Shown: one piece after another, positions 46,201 to 55,100 of the stretch | Numbering within the stretch: the stretch's first letter is position 1 | How the letters are laid out: each line of letters opens with the position of its first letter | Source: Peribacillus muralis | GTDB taxonomy: Bacteria > Bacillota > Bacilli > Bacillales > DSM-1321 | Assembly: GCF_001645685.2 (NCBI RefSeq) | Contig: NZ_CP017080.1 | Coordinates: forward strand, 300,001-364,000 | Length of the DNA stretch: 64,000 nt | Direction of reading: 5' to 3' | Notes under the pieces: model-generated | What the model was told of the DNA's origin: nothing | The model's input: the letters and a program-made list of their open reading frames with translations, nothing else | Databases searched by the model: none | Program-made: the position numbers and the translations under genes

Positions 46201-47928
46201 ATGAATATGCCGAAAATCCCATTAGGAGCTTGGGTCGATTCTTTAGTGGATTGGATAACTATTGTATTTGCTGGATTATTTACACTGATTACGAATGTGA
46301 TTGAAGGACTATTGAATATACTTGTCGACGTAATGAGTGCAGGACCATCCATCGTGTTGATTTTAGTGCTGACCCTTCTGGTTACTTATACAAGCAGATG
46401 GCCATTAGGAATCTTTACACTTATCAGCTTACTATTGATTGATAACCTTGGTTATTGGGAATCAAGCATCCAAACACTGGCTATCGTCCTATTGTCAGGT
46501 TTCCTAACGATACTGATCGGGATACCGATTGGAATATGGTGCGCCCAAAATAATACGGTGCGCAAAATCGTTACCCCGATTTTGGACTTCATGCAAACGA
46601 TGCCTGCATTCGTTTACTTGATCCCTTCGATATTATTCTTTGGGATAGGGGTAGTGCCGGGGATCATTGCGTCATTCATTTTCGCAATCGCACCGACCAT
46701 CCGGATGACCAATCTAGGGATCCAGGAAGTGCCCAATGATTTAATCGAAGCATCGGATGCATTTGGCTCGACTAGCGGCCAGAAGCTAATCAAGGTACAA
46801 ATACCTTTGGCCACTCCGACGATCATGGCAGGGGTCAACCAAAGCATCATGCTTGCATTATCCATGGTTGTTACAGCTTCATTGGTTGGTGCACCAGGAC
46901 TTGGGGCAGATGTTTACCGCGCTGTCAGCCAAATAAATGTAGGACAAGGATTCGAAGCAGGACTATCCATCGTCATCATAGCAATCATTCTTGATCGTAT
47001 TACGCAAAATCTTCGTAAGCCGGCTTACGAGCACATCGTTAGCAGAAAAATCATTGTAATCGTTCTTGCGATCCTCGTGGTTGCTACTGCACTATTCAGT
47101 ACGTTTGCAAAAGACACGGGTGTGAAAGGCGATGAGAACAGTTTTGCTGCCAAAGCCAACTATGAAATCATCGGAATCGAACCTGGAGCAGGAATCATGA
47201 AGCAAACAAAAACCGCTATTTCCGATTATAAGCTGGATGATTGGAAGCTTGTGGAAGGATCTTCAGCTGCAATGGTAGCTGAATTGAAAAAGGCAATCGA
47301 TAAAAAAGAACCAATCGTCGTTACAGGCTGGACACCGCATTGGATGTTCTCGAAATATGACTTGAAATATCTCGAAGATCCGAAGGAAGCATACGGCGGA
47401 GCTGAAAATATCAATTCGATCGCCAGGAAAGGTCTTGAACAGGATGCGCCAGGGGCCTATAAAATTCTTGATCAATTCTCCTGGGAAACGAAAGATATGG
47501 AAAATGTAATGGTTAATGTTGCAGAAGGAATGACTCCCTCAGAGGCAGCAGATAAATGGATAAAAGAGCATCAGGACAAGGTATCCAAATGGACCAAGGA
47601 TGCTGTGCCAGGAAATGGTAAAAAAATCAAATTGGTTTATGTTGCCTGGGATACTGAAATTGCCAGCACGAACGTAATCGGCAAGGTATTGGAGAAAAAC
47701 GGGTATGACGTAACATTAAGCCAAGTTGAGGTGGGACCAATGTTCGCAGGCGTGGCAAACGGAAGTGCCGATGCCATGGTGGCTGCGTGGCTCCCTAGTA
47801 CACATAAGGAATACTATGATAAGTACAAAGCCGATTTGGTCGACCTTGGACCAAACTTAACTGGAACGAAAAATGGTCTGGTCGTACCTGATTATGTAGA
47901 AATCGATTCGATTGAAGACTTAAAATGA
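46201..47928 (+). CDS. Glycine betaine ABC transporter, fused permease and binding protein (OpuAB-AC)
   Basis: A 575-aa fusion starting at the ATG at 46201. The first half is an OpuAB-type permease with about seven helices and the EASDAFGSTSGQKLIKVQIP coupling segment. A hydrophobic anchor (about residues 280-300) leads to an OpuAC-type betaine-binding domain with the aromatic motifs TGWTPHWMF and YVAWDTEIAS and a C-terminal AAWLPSTHKEY. In B. subtilis these are two proteins; the fused form is known from Lactococcus OpuABC. An upstream in-frame ATG at 46177 overlaps opuAA and is less likely. Confidence 0.92.
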   Translation: MNMPKIPLGAWVDSLVDWITIVFAGLFTLITNVIEGLLNILVDVMSAGPSIVLILVLTLLVTYTSRWPLGIFTLISLLLIDNLGYWESSIQTLAIVLLSGFLTILIGIPIGIWCAQNNTVRKIVTPILDFMQTMPAFVYLIPSILFFGIGVVPGIIASFIFAIAPTIRMTNLGIQEVPNDLIEASDAFGSTSGQKLIKVQIPLATPTIMAGVNQSIMLALSMVVTASLVGAPGLGADVYRAVSQINVGQGFEAGLSIVIIAIILDRITQNLRKPAYEHIVSRKIIVIVLAILVVATALFSTFAKDTGVKGDENSFAAKANYEIIGIEPGAGIMKQTKTAISDYKLDDWKLVEGSSAAMVAELKKAIDKKEPIVVTGWTPHWMFSKYDLKYLEDPKEAYGGAENINSIARKGLEQDAPGAYKILDQFSWETKDMENVMVNVAEGMTPSEAADKWIKEHQDKVSKWTKDAVPGNGKKIKLVYVAWDTEIASTNVIGKVLEKNGYDVTLSQVEVGPMFAGVANGSADAMVAAWLPSTHKEYYDKYKADLVDLGPNLTGTKNGLVVPDYVEIDSIEDLK

Positions 47929-47932
47929 ATGC

Positions 47933-47970
47933 AAAACGAGGGGATCTCATGAGAGGTCCCCTCGTTTTTT
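47933..47970 (+). terminator. Terminator of the opuA operon
   Basis: AAAACGAGGGGATCTC pairs with GAGGTCCCCTCGTTTT with a near-perfect stem and a T6 tail. Confidence 0.95.
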
Positions 47971-48000
47971 AGCTTATCACTTAGTGAATGGTGGGGCTGC

Positions 48001-48183
48001 TTAATGGATGGAAACGAACTTACCTGTCAATTGTTCTTCCGTTACTTCAATCTTCCCTTGTAAATCTTCAGCCAGTAGCACATAGCTTTTGACACCGATG
48101 AATTCAGAATGCGAGATTAAAAAGAATTTTGTTCCTTTTTTGTACGCAAAAGATTCATCTTTGACTAATTTATACATTTTCAT
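48001..48183 (-). CDS. Small protein of unknown function
   Basis: A 60-aa soluble protein with alternating charged and hydrophobic residues and no signal peptide. GGTGG and AAAAAGG lie before the ATGs at 48183 and 48177; either could be the start. It is a single gene convergent with opuA. The family is not recognised. Confidence 0.6.
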   Translation of the reverse strand: MKMYKLVKDESFAYKKGTKFFLISHSEFIGVKSYVLLAEDLQGKIEVTEEQLTGKFVSIH

Positions 48184-48387
48184 CCTTTTTCCACCTTGAC
48201 TGTTCATCTCTTTTGCATAAATGCAGCCAGCATATTTAACTTTTTCTGTTCCCTTTTTATAACATCACTAGCTAATTTGTCAACCATTTTCACCATGGAG
48301 GGCATGTCCATTTTTATCTGGAATTGGTTATGATTGAATGATAAAATTCAGTTGAGAATAAGCGTGTTCAGGAAGGTGTGGGAAAAA

Positions 48388-49314
48388 ATGAAATCAATCA
48401 TATTCGATGTCGATACAGGAATTGATGATGCCCTGGCGATGGCATATGCACTACATTCCCCAGAATTGGAGATACTCGGTTTTACGACCTGCTTCGGTAA
48501 TGTGGCCGTTGAAGATGCGACTCGCAATACGCTAGCTGTTTTGGAAAAGTTAGATCGCCATATACCGGTATTCAGCGGAGCCGGACAAACATTGAACCGC
48601 GGGGAAAAGAAGAAATACCCAAAACATGTTCATGGCGAAGATGGGCTTGGAAATACACTTGATTTTGAGTGGGCACCAACCCTCCAAGCATCACAAGGAC
48701 ATGCGGTGGATTTCATCATCGAACAAGTGAAAAGCCGTCCCGATGAGATTACAATCATTGCAGTCGGGCCTCTGACCAATATCGCTTTGGCGATTAAAAA
48801 AGATCCGGAAATCATGTCCCTCGTTAAAGAGGTGATCATAATGGGCGGTGCCGTAAAAGTGCCGGGGAATGTAAACCCTTACGCAGAAGCGAACATCATA
48901 TCCGATCCCGATGCAGCCGACCTTGTATTATCATCAGGTGTGCCAGTTACCTTGGTGGGGCTTGATGTGACGATGCAAACGTGTCTGCCGAAATCGAAGC
49001 TTGATGAATGGAGTGCAACCGGTAAGGAATCTGCCCAATTTCTTGCGGAAATGACCAACTATTATATGAAGGCGTACGATTCCTCCCACCCAGGATTAGG
49101 AGGTTGCGCTCTTCATGATCCGCTTGCAGTCGGGGTTGCCATCGATTCTGATTTTGTGAGTACAGAATCGATGAACATCAAGGTGGTGACCGAAGGCGAA
49201 GAGACGGGCCGAACGATCGGTCAGCCTGATAGCGAATCTCGTATCCGCGTTTGCACGGACGTGGATGCAGCTCGGTTCGTGAAACACTTTTTGGAACGGG
49301 TAATTCGAAGCTAG
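48388..49314 (+). CDS. Inosine-uridine preferring nucleoside hydrolase family protein
   Basis: A 308-aa enzyme of the nucleoside hydrolase superfamily, which splits ribonucleosides into base and ribose. The calcium-binding N-terminal motif DVDTGIDDALA is intact, as are TIIAVGPLTNIALA, MGGAVKVPGNVNPYAEANI and the active-site histidine in CALHDPLAV. The frame is open further upstream, but GGAAGGTG is well placed for the ATG at 48388. The stop codon is the first element of a 20-unit tandem repeat. Base preference is unknown. Confidence 0.9.
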   Translation: MKSIIFDVDTGIDDALAMAYALHSPELEILGFTTCFGNVAVEDATRNTLAVLEKLDRHIPVFSGAGQTLNRGEKKKYPKHVHGEDGLGNTLDFEWAPTLQASQGHAVDFIIEQVKSRPDEITIIAVGPLTNIALAIKKDPEIMSLVKEVIIMGGAVKVPGNVNPYAEANIISDPDAADLVLSSGVPVTLVGLDVTMQTCLPKSKLDEWSATGKESAQFLAEMTNYYMKAYDSSHPGLGGCALHDPLAVGVAIDSDFVSTESMNIKVVTEGEETGRTIGQPDSESRIRVCTDVDAARFVKHFLERVIRS

Positions 49315-49720
49315 ACCGAATAAATCTAGAGTAAGGTCGAATAAATCAGAGTTAGGTCGAATAATTCAGAGTAAGGTCGAATAAATCTGGAATAAGGACG
49401 GATAAATCGGAGTAAGGCCGAATAAATCAGAGTTAGGTCGAATTAATCTGGAATAAGGTCGAATAAATTAGAGTAAGGCCGGATTAATCGGAGTAAGACC
49501 GAATAAATCAGAGTAAGGCCGGATAAATCGGAGTAAGGCCGAATAATCTAGAGTATGGTCGAATAAATCTAGAGTAAGACCGAATAATTCAGAGTAAGGT
49601 CAAATAAATCGGAGTAAGGTCGAATAAATCTGGAATAAGGCCGAATTAATCCAATTACGGCCCAATAAATCCAACGCAAGGACGAAAAAAGCTGAATCAA
49701 GGCCAAATATTTCAAAAAAA
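49314..49720. repeat. Tandem repeat of 20 units, 20-21 bp each (array C)
   Basis: Twenty consecutive units (thirteen of 20 bp and seven of 21 bp, 407 bp in all), consensus GGTCGAATAAATCAGAGTAA. The first unit starts on the G of the nucleoside hydrolase TAG stop codon and the last runs into the terminator at 49714-49752. Units 1-16 are close to the consensus; units 17-20 degenerate progressively. There are no spacers and no open frame, so it is neither a CRISPR array nor a coding repeat. It would be transcribed as the 3' UTR of the hydrolase mRNA. Confidence 0.95.
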
Positions 49721-49752
49721 GGACTTCCGTTTTGTCGGATGTCCTTTTTTAA
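49714..49752. terminator. Terminator after array C
   Basis: AAAAAAGGAC and TTCCG pair with CGGAT and GTCCTTTTTT around a short loop. The 350 bases from here to the esxA gene hold no supported gene; they are AT-rich and probably contain the promoter of the type VII operon. Confidence 0.85.
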
Positions 49753-50100
49753 ATCTAATCAGCTTAAAACACAGGGGGGTTTTCAAACATTAATCAAACG
49801 GTTGATTAATTTCCGTCTAAAGTCACTTTATGGTTTGGACTAAAGTTATATATTTGAGTAATGCTTCTGAAATATTGGGTATATGGGACTTTTTTTTCGA
49901 AAAAATGTAAAACTCTTGAAATTATTATGAAAAAAAGTTTAGTGATTATGAAAAACAGGTACATAGACTTTAATGCTTCCATATTTAGGTTGAATATTAT
50001 AATTATAAGTTACCATTTTTCGACTTCGTTCGTATTTATATGGCAGAATTTGTATGGTTCAATTAAAATGTATCTATAAGATAAAAGGAGGATTTTTACT

Positions 50101-50391
50101 ATGTCACAAATTCGCGTAACACCTTCAGAGCTGAAAGATGTAGCAAGACAATATGATAATGAGAGCCAACAGGTAACGGATATCATTGGTCGTTTAGATA
50201 AAATGAGAGATCATTTAACGGGTATTTGGGAAGGTTCTTCCAGTGAGGCTTTCGTCGGGCAATATGAGGAATTGAAACCTTCATTCTTGGATATGGCCCG
50301 ATTGTTGAATGAAGTTTCTCAACAATTGCACAAATCAGCGCAAATCCTTGAGGACACAGATAACCAGATTGCTAGTCAAATTCGCGGATAA
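50101..50391 (+). CDS. esxA: WXG100 type VII secretion substrate EsxA (YukE)
   Basis: A 96-aa helical hairpin protein of the WXG100 family; the turn reads IWEGSSSEAF, so it has the WEG form of the WxG motif. These small proteins are exported as dimers by type VII systems and are needed for secretion. AAGGAGG precedes the ATG. It is the first gene of the yuk/ess operon and is separated from the rest by a terminator-like hairpin, which would explain high EsxA levels. Confidence 0.95.
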   Translation: MSQIRVTPSELKDVARQYDNESQQVTDIIGRLDKMRDHLTGIWEGSSSEAFVGQYEELKPSFLDMARLLNEVSQQLHKSAQILEDTDNQIASQIRG

Positions 50392-50425
50392 TCGTCGGAA
50401 CAAAAGAGATAAAGAATTGTCTAGA

Positions 50426-50469
50426 AAAAGCGCCGCGACTCTTTTATGAAGATCGTGGTGCTTTTTTTT
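50426..50469 (+). terminator. Partial terminator between esxA and yukD
   Basis: The 13-bp arm AAAAGCGCCGCGA pairs fully with TCGTGGTGCTTTT (two G-U pairs), followed by T8. Because the downstream genes have no obvious promoter of their own, it most likely allows read-through and sets the ratio of EsxA to the secretion machine. Confidence 0.88.
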
Positions 50470-50481
50470 GCTTGAAATGAG

Positions 50482-50730
50482 GTGGGCTCTATATATATTC
50501 AATTAACGATCGATTTAAAGAGGTATACGGGGGAAGTTTTCGATTTGCAAGTGTCGGATTACCGATCCATCAAGATGGTAGTGGAAATAGTATGGCAGCT
50601 AAAGCAGATTGCCAGTACACCTAAAGAGGGCTATTGGGTACGGGTCCAGAATAAAGAGTTCGTATGTTCAGGCTATGATACCTTGCTTGATAGCGGGATT
50701 ACGACTGGGGACCGCCTTGAGATCCTCTAA
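50482..50730 (+). CDS. yukD: Ubiquitin-like type VII secretion protein YukD
   Basis: An 82-aa (or 79-aa) protein with the ubiquitin-like fold of YukD/EsaB: IYIQLTIDLKRYTGEVFDLQ and a C-terminal GITTGDRLEIL. The only usual start in frame is the GTG at 50482, but this lies inside the only Shine-Dalgarno sequence (GAGGTGGG, 50479-50486), and homologues start at the position of the ATA at 50491. The true start is therefore doubtful. EsaB/YukD is an accessory factor needed for full secretion activity. Confidence 0.88.
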   Translation: MGSIYIQLTIDLKRYTGEVFDLQVSDYRSIKMVVEIVWQLKQIASTPKEGYWVRVQNKEFVCSGYDTLLDSGITTGDRLEIL

Positions 50731-50800
50731 TGGTTAAGTGCGGCTTGCATCATAGGAAAAAAGTCTAAAGCCCATAAGCAGGGAAAAAGGAGTACATAGA

Positions 50801-52111
50801 ATGGATGAGTTAAAATCCTCCTATCTGGAGAAAAAGATTGAAGCACACATGGTGAAGGATGATGGTGGATATTTGTTCGTATTCCAACGAGCGAAACTGT
50901 CGATGCAGGATCCAATGGAATTGCAGCTAATCCATGAAGCTGATGATGCTCTCCGAAAACATATAGAAATGACAGAGGATGAGGTACATATCAGAGTAAA
51001 TCCGCCAGCCTCTTTTTTTGTTTTTTCGAGAGCAAGAGAGAAAAATGTGATAGGCCGTTGGTTATCTGCTTATCAAGTCGTGAAGAAGATCAGAAATCAT
51101 CAATTGACTCGGCTGATGCTTGCCGTCTGTCCGGAGAATATCGTTTTTGATCCAAGTATGTCCCCGTATTTCCTCCATTACGGTGTAAGAGACAGTTTGC
51201 CACCATATGAGCAGGATCAGGATACGTTATTTCGCGAAACGAAGGCTTTGATTTTGGCACTTGTGGATGGGCAGCATTCATTCGAAGATTACCTGCTTTA
51301 CCATCAAACGTTAAAGCTATCGAACGAAGCACAAAGCATATTGGCCGCCGGGACTTGGGATGAACTTTCCACGGTCATTCAATCTCGGATAGACGCGTTG
51401 GAAAAGGAAGAAAAAGCATTTGTGCATATCCCTGAAAAGAAGTGGAAGACGGCGCGATATACGCTTATAGGAACGATGATCGCCCTTGTGCCATTGCTGT
51501 TCTTTACGATTTATACCTTATTCATCTCCCAGCCAAGGCAAGCTGCATACGTTGGAAGCGGTGAAAGCTTCCTCAAGCAAAAATATAGTGAAGTCATTGA
51601 TCGTCTGGAAAACCATGATCCAAAGAAAATGCCATATGTCGTACAATACGAACTGGCAAAGTCATATGTCCGTTATGAACCGCTAAAGGGTGTCGGGAGG
51701 AAGAATGTCGAAAATGCCATCACCTTGCAGACCGATAGTCAGTATCTCCTCTATTGGATTTATATAGGCAGGGGGGAGAACGAGGACGCGATCGATATGG
51801 CAAGAATCATGGAGGACCGCGAGCTGATCATGTACGGGCTGATCAACGAGAAGGAACAGATAAAGTTGGATGATAAGCTATCAGGAGAAGAAAAGGAAAC
51901 GCGACTTAAGGAAGTCGATACAGAGCTGACCCAATATGAAAAGGAACGAAAGGAATTGGAAAAGCAATTGGATGAACAGAAAGAACGGAATTTAGAGAAT
52001 TCCAATGTGGAAGCAGAAGCTAAACCAGCAGCAAAGGAAGAAGGGGAAAAGGAACAAAGCAAGGATTCCATCAAAAAAACATCTGAAGAAAAAGAGAAAA
52101 GCAAAGAGTAA
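50801..52111 (+). CDS. essB: Type VII secretion membrane protein EssB (YukC)
   Basis: A 436-aa component of the secretion complex. The N-terminal half is the pseudokinase-like cytoplasmic domain (about 1-215), one TM helix follows (about 220-243), then an extracellular helical region (PYVVQYELAKSYVRYE) and a long charged coiled coil rich in glutamate and lysine. The ATG follows GGGAAAAAGGAG. It lies between yukD and essC, the standard order. Confidence 0.94.
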   Translation: MDELKSSYLEKKIEAHMVKDDGGYLFVFQRAKLSMQDPMELQLIHEADDALRKHIEMTEDEVHIRVNPPASFFVFSRAREKNVIGRWLSAYQVVKKIRNHQLTRLMLAVCPENIVFDPSMSPYFLHYGVRDSLPPYEQDQDTLFRETKALILALVDGQHSFEDYLLYHQTLKLSNEAQSILAAGTWDELSTVIQSRIDALEKEEKAFVHIPEKKWKTARYTLIGTMIALVPLLFFTIYTLFISQPRQAAYVGSGESFLKQKYSEVIDRLENHDPKKMPYVVQYELAKSYVRYEPLKGVGRKNVENAITLQTDSQYLLYWIYIGRGENEDAIDMARIMEDRELIMYGLINEKEQIKLDDKLSGEEKETRLKEVDTELTQYEKERKELEKQLDEQKERNLENSNVEAEAKPAAKEEGEKEQSKDSIKKTSEEKEKSKE

Positions 52112-52141
52112 GCAAATTGCCTTTTGCGGAGGTGAGATTAT

Positions 52142-55100
52142 ATGAGTATATTATGGATTTATTCCAAGGGAACCTTTCAATCCTTTACGATCAAGGATGA
52201 GCGTGATGGTCCAATTACGATAGGACCATCAAAAAAGGATACAATCACCATCTTTTCGTCGCCTTTTGAACAGGAATCTATCGAGCTGAGAAAACGGGAT
52301 GCGATCGACGAGTATGAGGTATATGGAGGAGAAAAGAAGCTTGGTGATGTAAAGCCGCTACAGAGCTTCACTCTCCGTAAAGGAGAAGACACGGTCGAAA
52401 TTTTTTACATGGCAGGGAAATCGGAAGAAAGTCTCTACTATATTGGCAACTTGAAGGAGATCACTATATCACATAAGGATGAAGCCACTTTCCGTAAGGA
52501 AGGGCCCCCTTCGTGCAATGGCTTATCGATGCTTTTTCTGCAAGGGCAATGGTTTCTCTTGCCCGAAGAAAAAAGCAGGGTTTTCCTGAACGGTGAAAGG
52601 GTGGCAGGAAAAACACCCTTCCAGAATGGCGATCTCATTTTCTTGCCGAATATGACACTGAGGTTGATTGAAGGCGACTTATTGATGATTCATAGTGCCG
52701 AAACCTATGCTACATCGTTACCTGAAATGAAGAAGCCGATTTCGGAAATGAAGAAAAGCTACCCGCAATTTCGCCGGACTCCAAGGATGATCTATGAATT
52801 GCCGGACGAGAAAGTGACGATATCCTTTCCGAGCCAGGAATCGGAGGATAATAATAGAGGGTTATGGTTAATCCTGATGCCGCCATTAATGATGTTGATG
52901 GTCATGGGTGTCATCACGATCGTTCAGCCGCGGGGGATATTCATCATCATATCGATAGTGATGTTCACCACGACCTTAGTAACTTCGACGGCACAATACT
53001 TCAAAGACAAAAAGAAACAAAAATTCAGGGATGAAAAACGCCAACGTGTGTACACACGATATCTAGAGCAAAAGCGGGGGGAACTGCAAGAGCTTTCTGA
53101 AAAGCAAAGGAATGTGCTGTTCTATCATTACCCATCCTTCGAAAGGATGAAGCAGCTAACCGAAAGCATCAGCGACCGTATATGGGAGAGAACATTGGAA
53201 GGTGAAGACTCGCTCCACCTGAAGATAGGGACGGCTACGATACCGTCAAGCTATGAGGTTGCGGTTAACAGTAACGATATGTCCAATCGTGACATGGATG
53301 ATTTACTCGAGAGGTCACAGGAATTGGTCAATGTTTATAAAAACCTGGAGAAGCTTCCGTTAGCCATCGACTTATCACGTGGATCGATGGGGCTTGTCGG
53401 AAAGGATTCAATCGTGAAAAGGGAGCTGCAACAATTGATTGGGCAGCTTGCCTTTTTTCATAGTTATCATGATGTCCGATTTGTAGCCATTTTTCCGGAA
53501 ACGGACTATCAGGAATGGGAATGGATGAAATGGCTTCCCCATTTTCAACTGCCACATGCCTATGCAAAAGGATTCATATACAATGAACAGTCACGCGACC
53601 AGCTATTGACATCGATTTATCAGCTTTTGAGGGAAAGGGATTTGGATGAGAACAAAGGGAAGGTGCGATTCACTCCTCATTTTGTCTTCATCGTCACGGA
53701 TCGCCAATTAATTGCTGAGCATGTCATATTGGAATATTTGGAAGGCAGAGAAGATGATTTGGGCATCTCGACGATTTTTGCTGCCGATGCAAAAGAAAGC
53801 TTGACGGAGAATGTCCATACACTCGTGAAGTATATAAACGATCGCCAAGGTGAGATTATCATCCAGCAATCGAAGGCTGTCCATACTCCTTTTACACTTG
53901 ATGTCCATGCTAGAGAAGGAAATGAGCGTTATGCACGTAAGCTGCGCTCCCTGGATCATCAAAAAGGCATGAACAACTCAATCCCAGAAACGGTATCCTT
54001 TTTGGAGTTATTGAAGGTAAGAGAAGTGAAGGAACTGCCTGTTGGCGATAATTGGCTAACCAATCAATCCTCCAAGTCGCTGGCGGTGCCGATTGGATTG
54101 AAAGGGAGAAGTGATAGAGTTGAATTGAACTTACACGAAAAGGCACATGGACCTCATGGATTGGTCGCTGGGACGACGGGGTCGGGGAAAAGTGAACTGC
54201 TGCAAACCTACATCCTATCATTAGCCGTTCATTATCATCCACATGAAGTGGCCTTTTTGCTCATCGATTATAAAGGCGGGGGAATGGCACAGCCCTTCAG
54301 GCAGATACCGCATCTGCTCGGAGTGATCACGAATATCGAGGGAAGCAAGAACTTCAGTGCCAGGGCACTTGCTTCCATCAATAGCGAATTGAAAAAACGC
54401 CAGCGCCTGTTCGATCGATATGAAGTCAATCATATCAACGATTACACGGATTTATACAAAGAAGGAAAAGCGGAAGAACCGTTGCCGCATTTATTTTTAA
54501 TATCAGATGAGTTTGCCGAGCTCAAGAATGAGGAGCCCGATTTCATCCGTGAATTAGTCAGTACTGCCAGAATTGGCCGGAGTTTAGGTGTTCATTTGAT
54601 TCTTGCCACGCAAAAGCCAGGCGGGGTCATAGATAACCAGATATGGAGTAATGCCCGATTCAAGATTTCATTAAAGGTGCAGGATGCCAATGATAGTAAG
54701 GAAATCCTTAAAAATAGCGATGCAGCAAACATCACTGTCACAGGCCGGGGATATTTGCAGGTGGGCAATAACGAGGTTTACGAACTGTTTCAGTCAGCAT
54801 GGAGCGGTGCCCCTTATTTAGAGGATACGGCAGGATCGGAGGATGAGGTGGCTCTGGTAACAGACCTTGGCCTTGTTCAAATCTCGAGTGTTTCGGAACA
54901 GGTCGCTAATCAAAGGAAGGAAAAAATCAGTGAAATCGAAGCCGTTGCCGATCATATCGTGATGACACAGGCGGAAATGAAAATCAAAAAGCTTGCGAGT
55001 CCTTGGCTTCCGCCCCTTCAAGCTCGCCTTTCAAGAAACAGTGAAAGAAGCCTTGCTAGCAATCAATTTCATCTCGGAATGAAGGATGAGCCTGAGTTAC

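Noticed and set aside
46140-46215. Frameshift or sequencing error joining opuAB and opuAC
   Set aside because: The permease and binding-protein parts are joined far downstream through a continuous hydrophobic anchor, without a leftover start or ribosome site at the junction.
49314-49720. CRISPR array
   Set aside because: Units follow each other directly without unique spacers, the unit is too short, and no cas gene is present.
49861-50079. 72-codon frame before esxA
   Set aside because: AT-rich, no ribosome site, overlaps the probable promoter region of the type VII operon.
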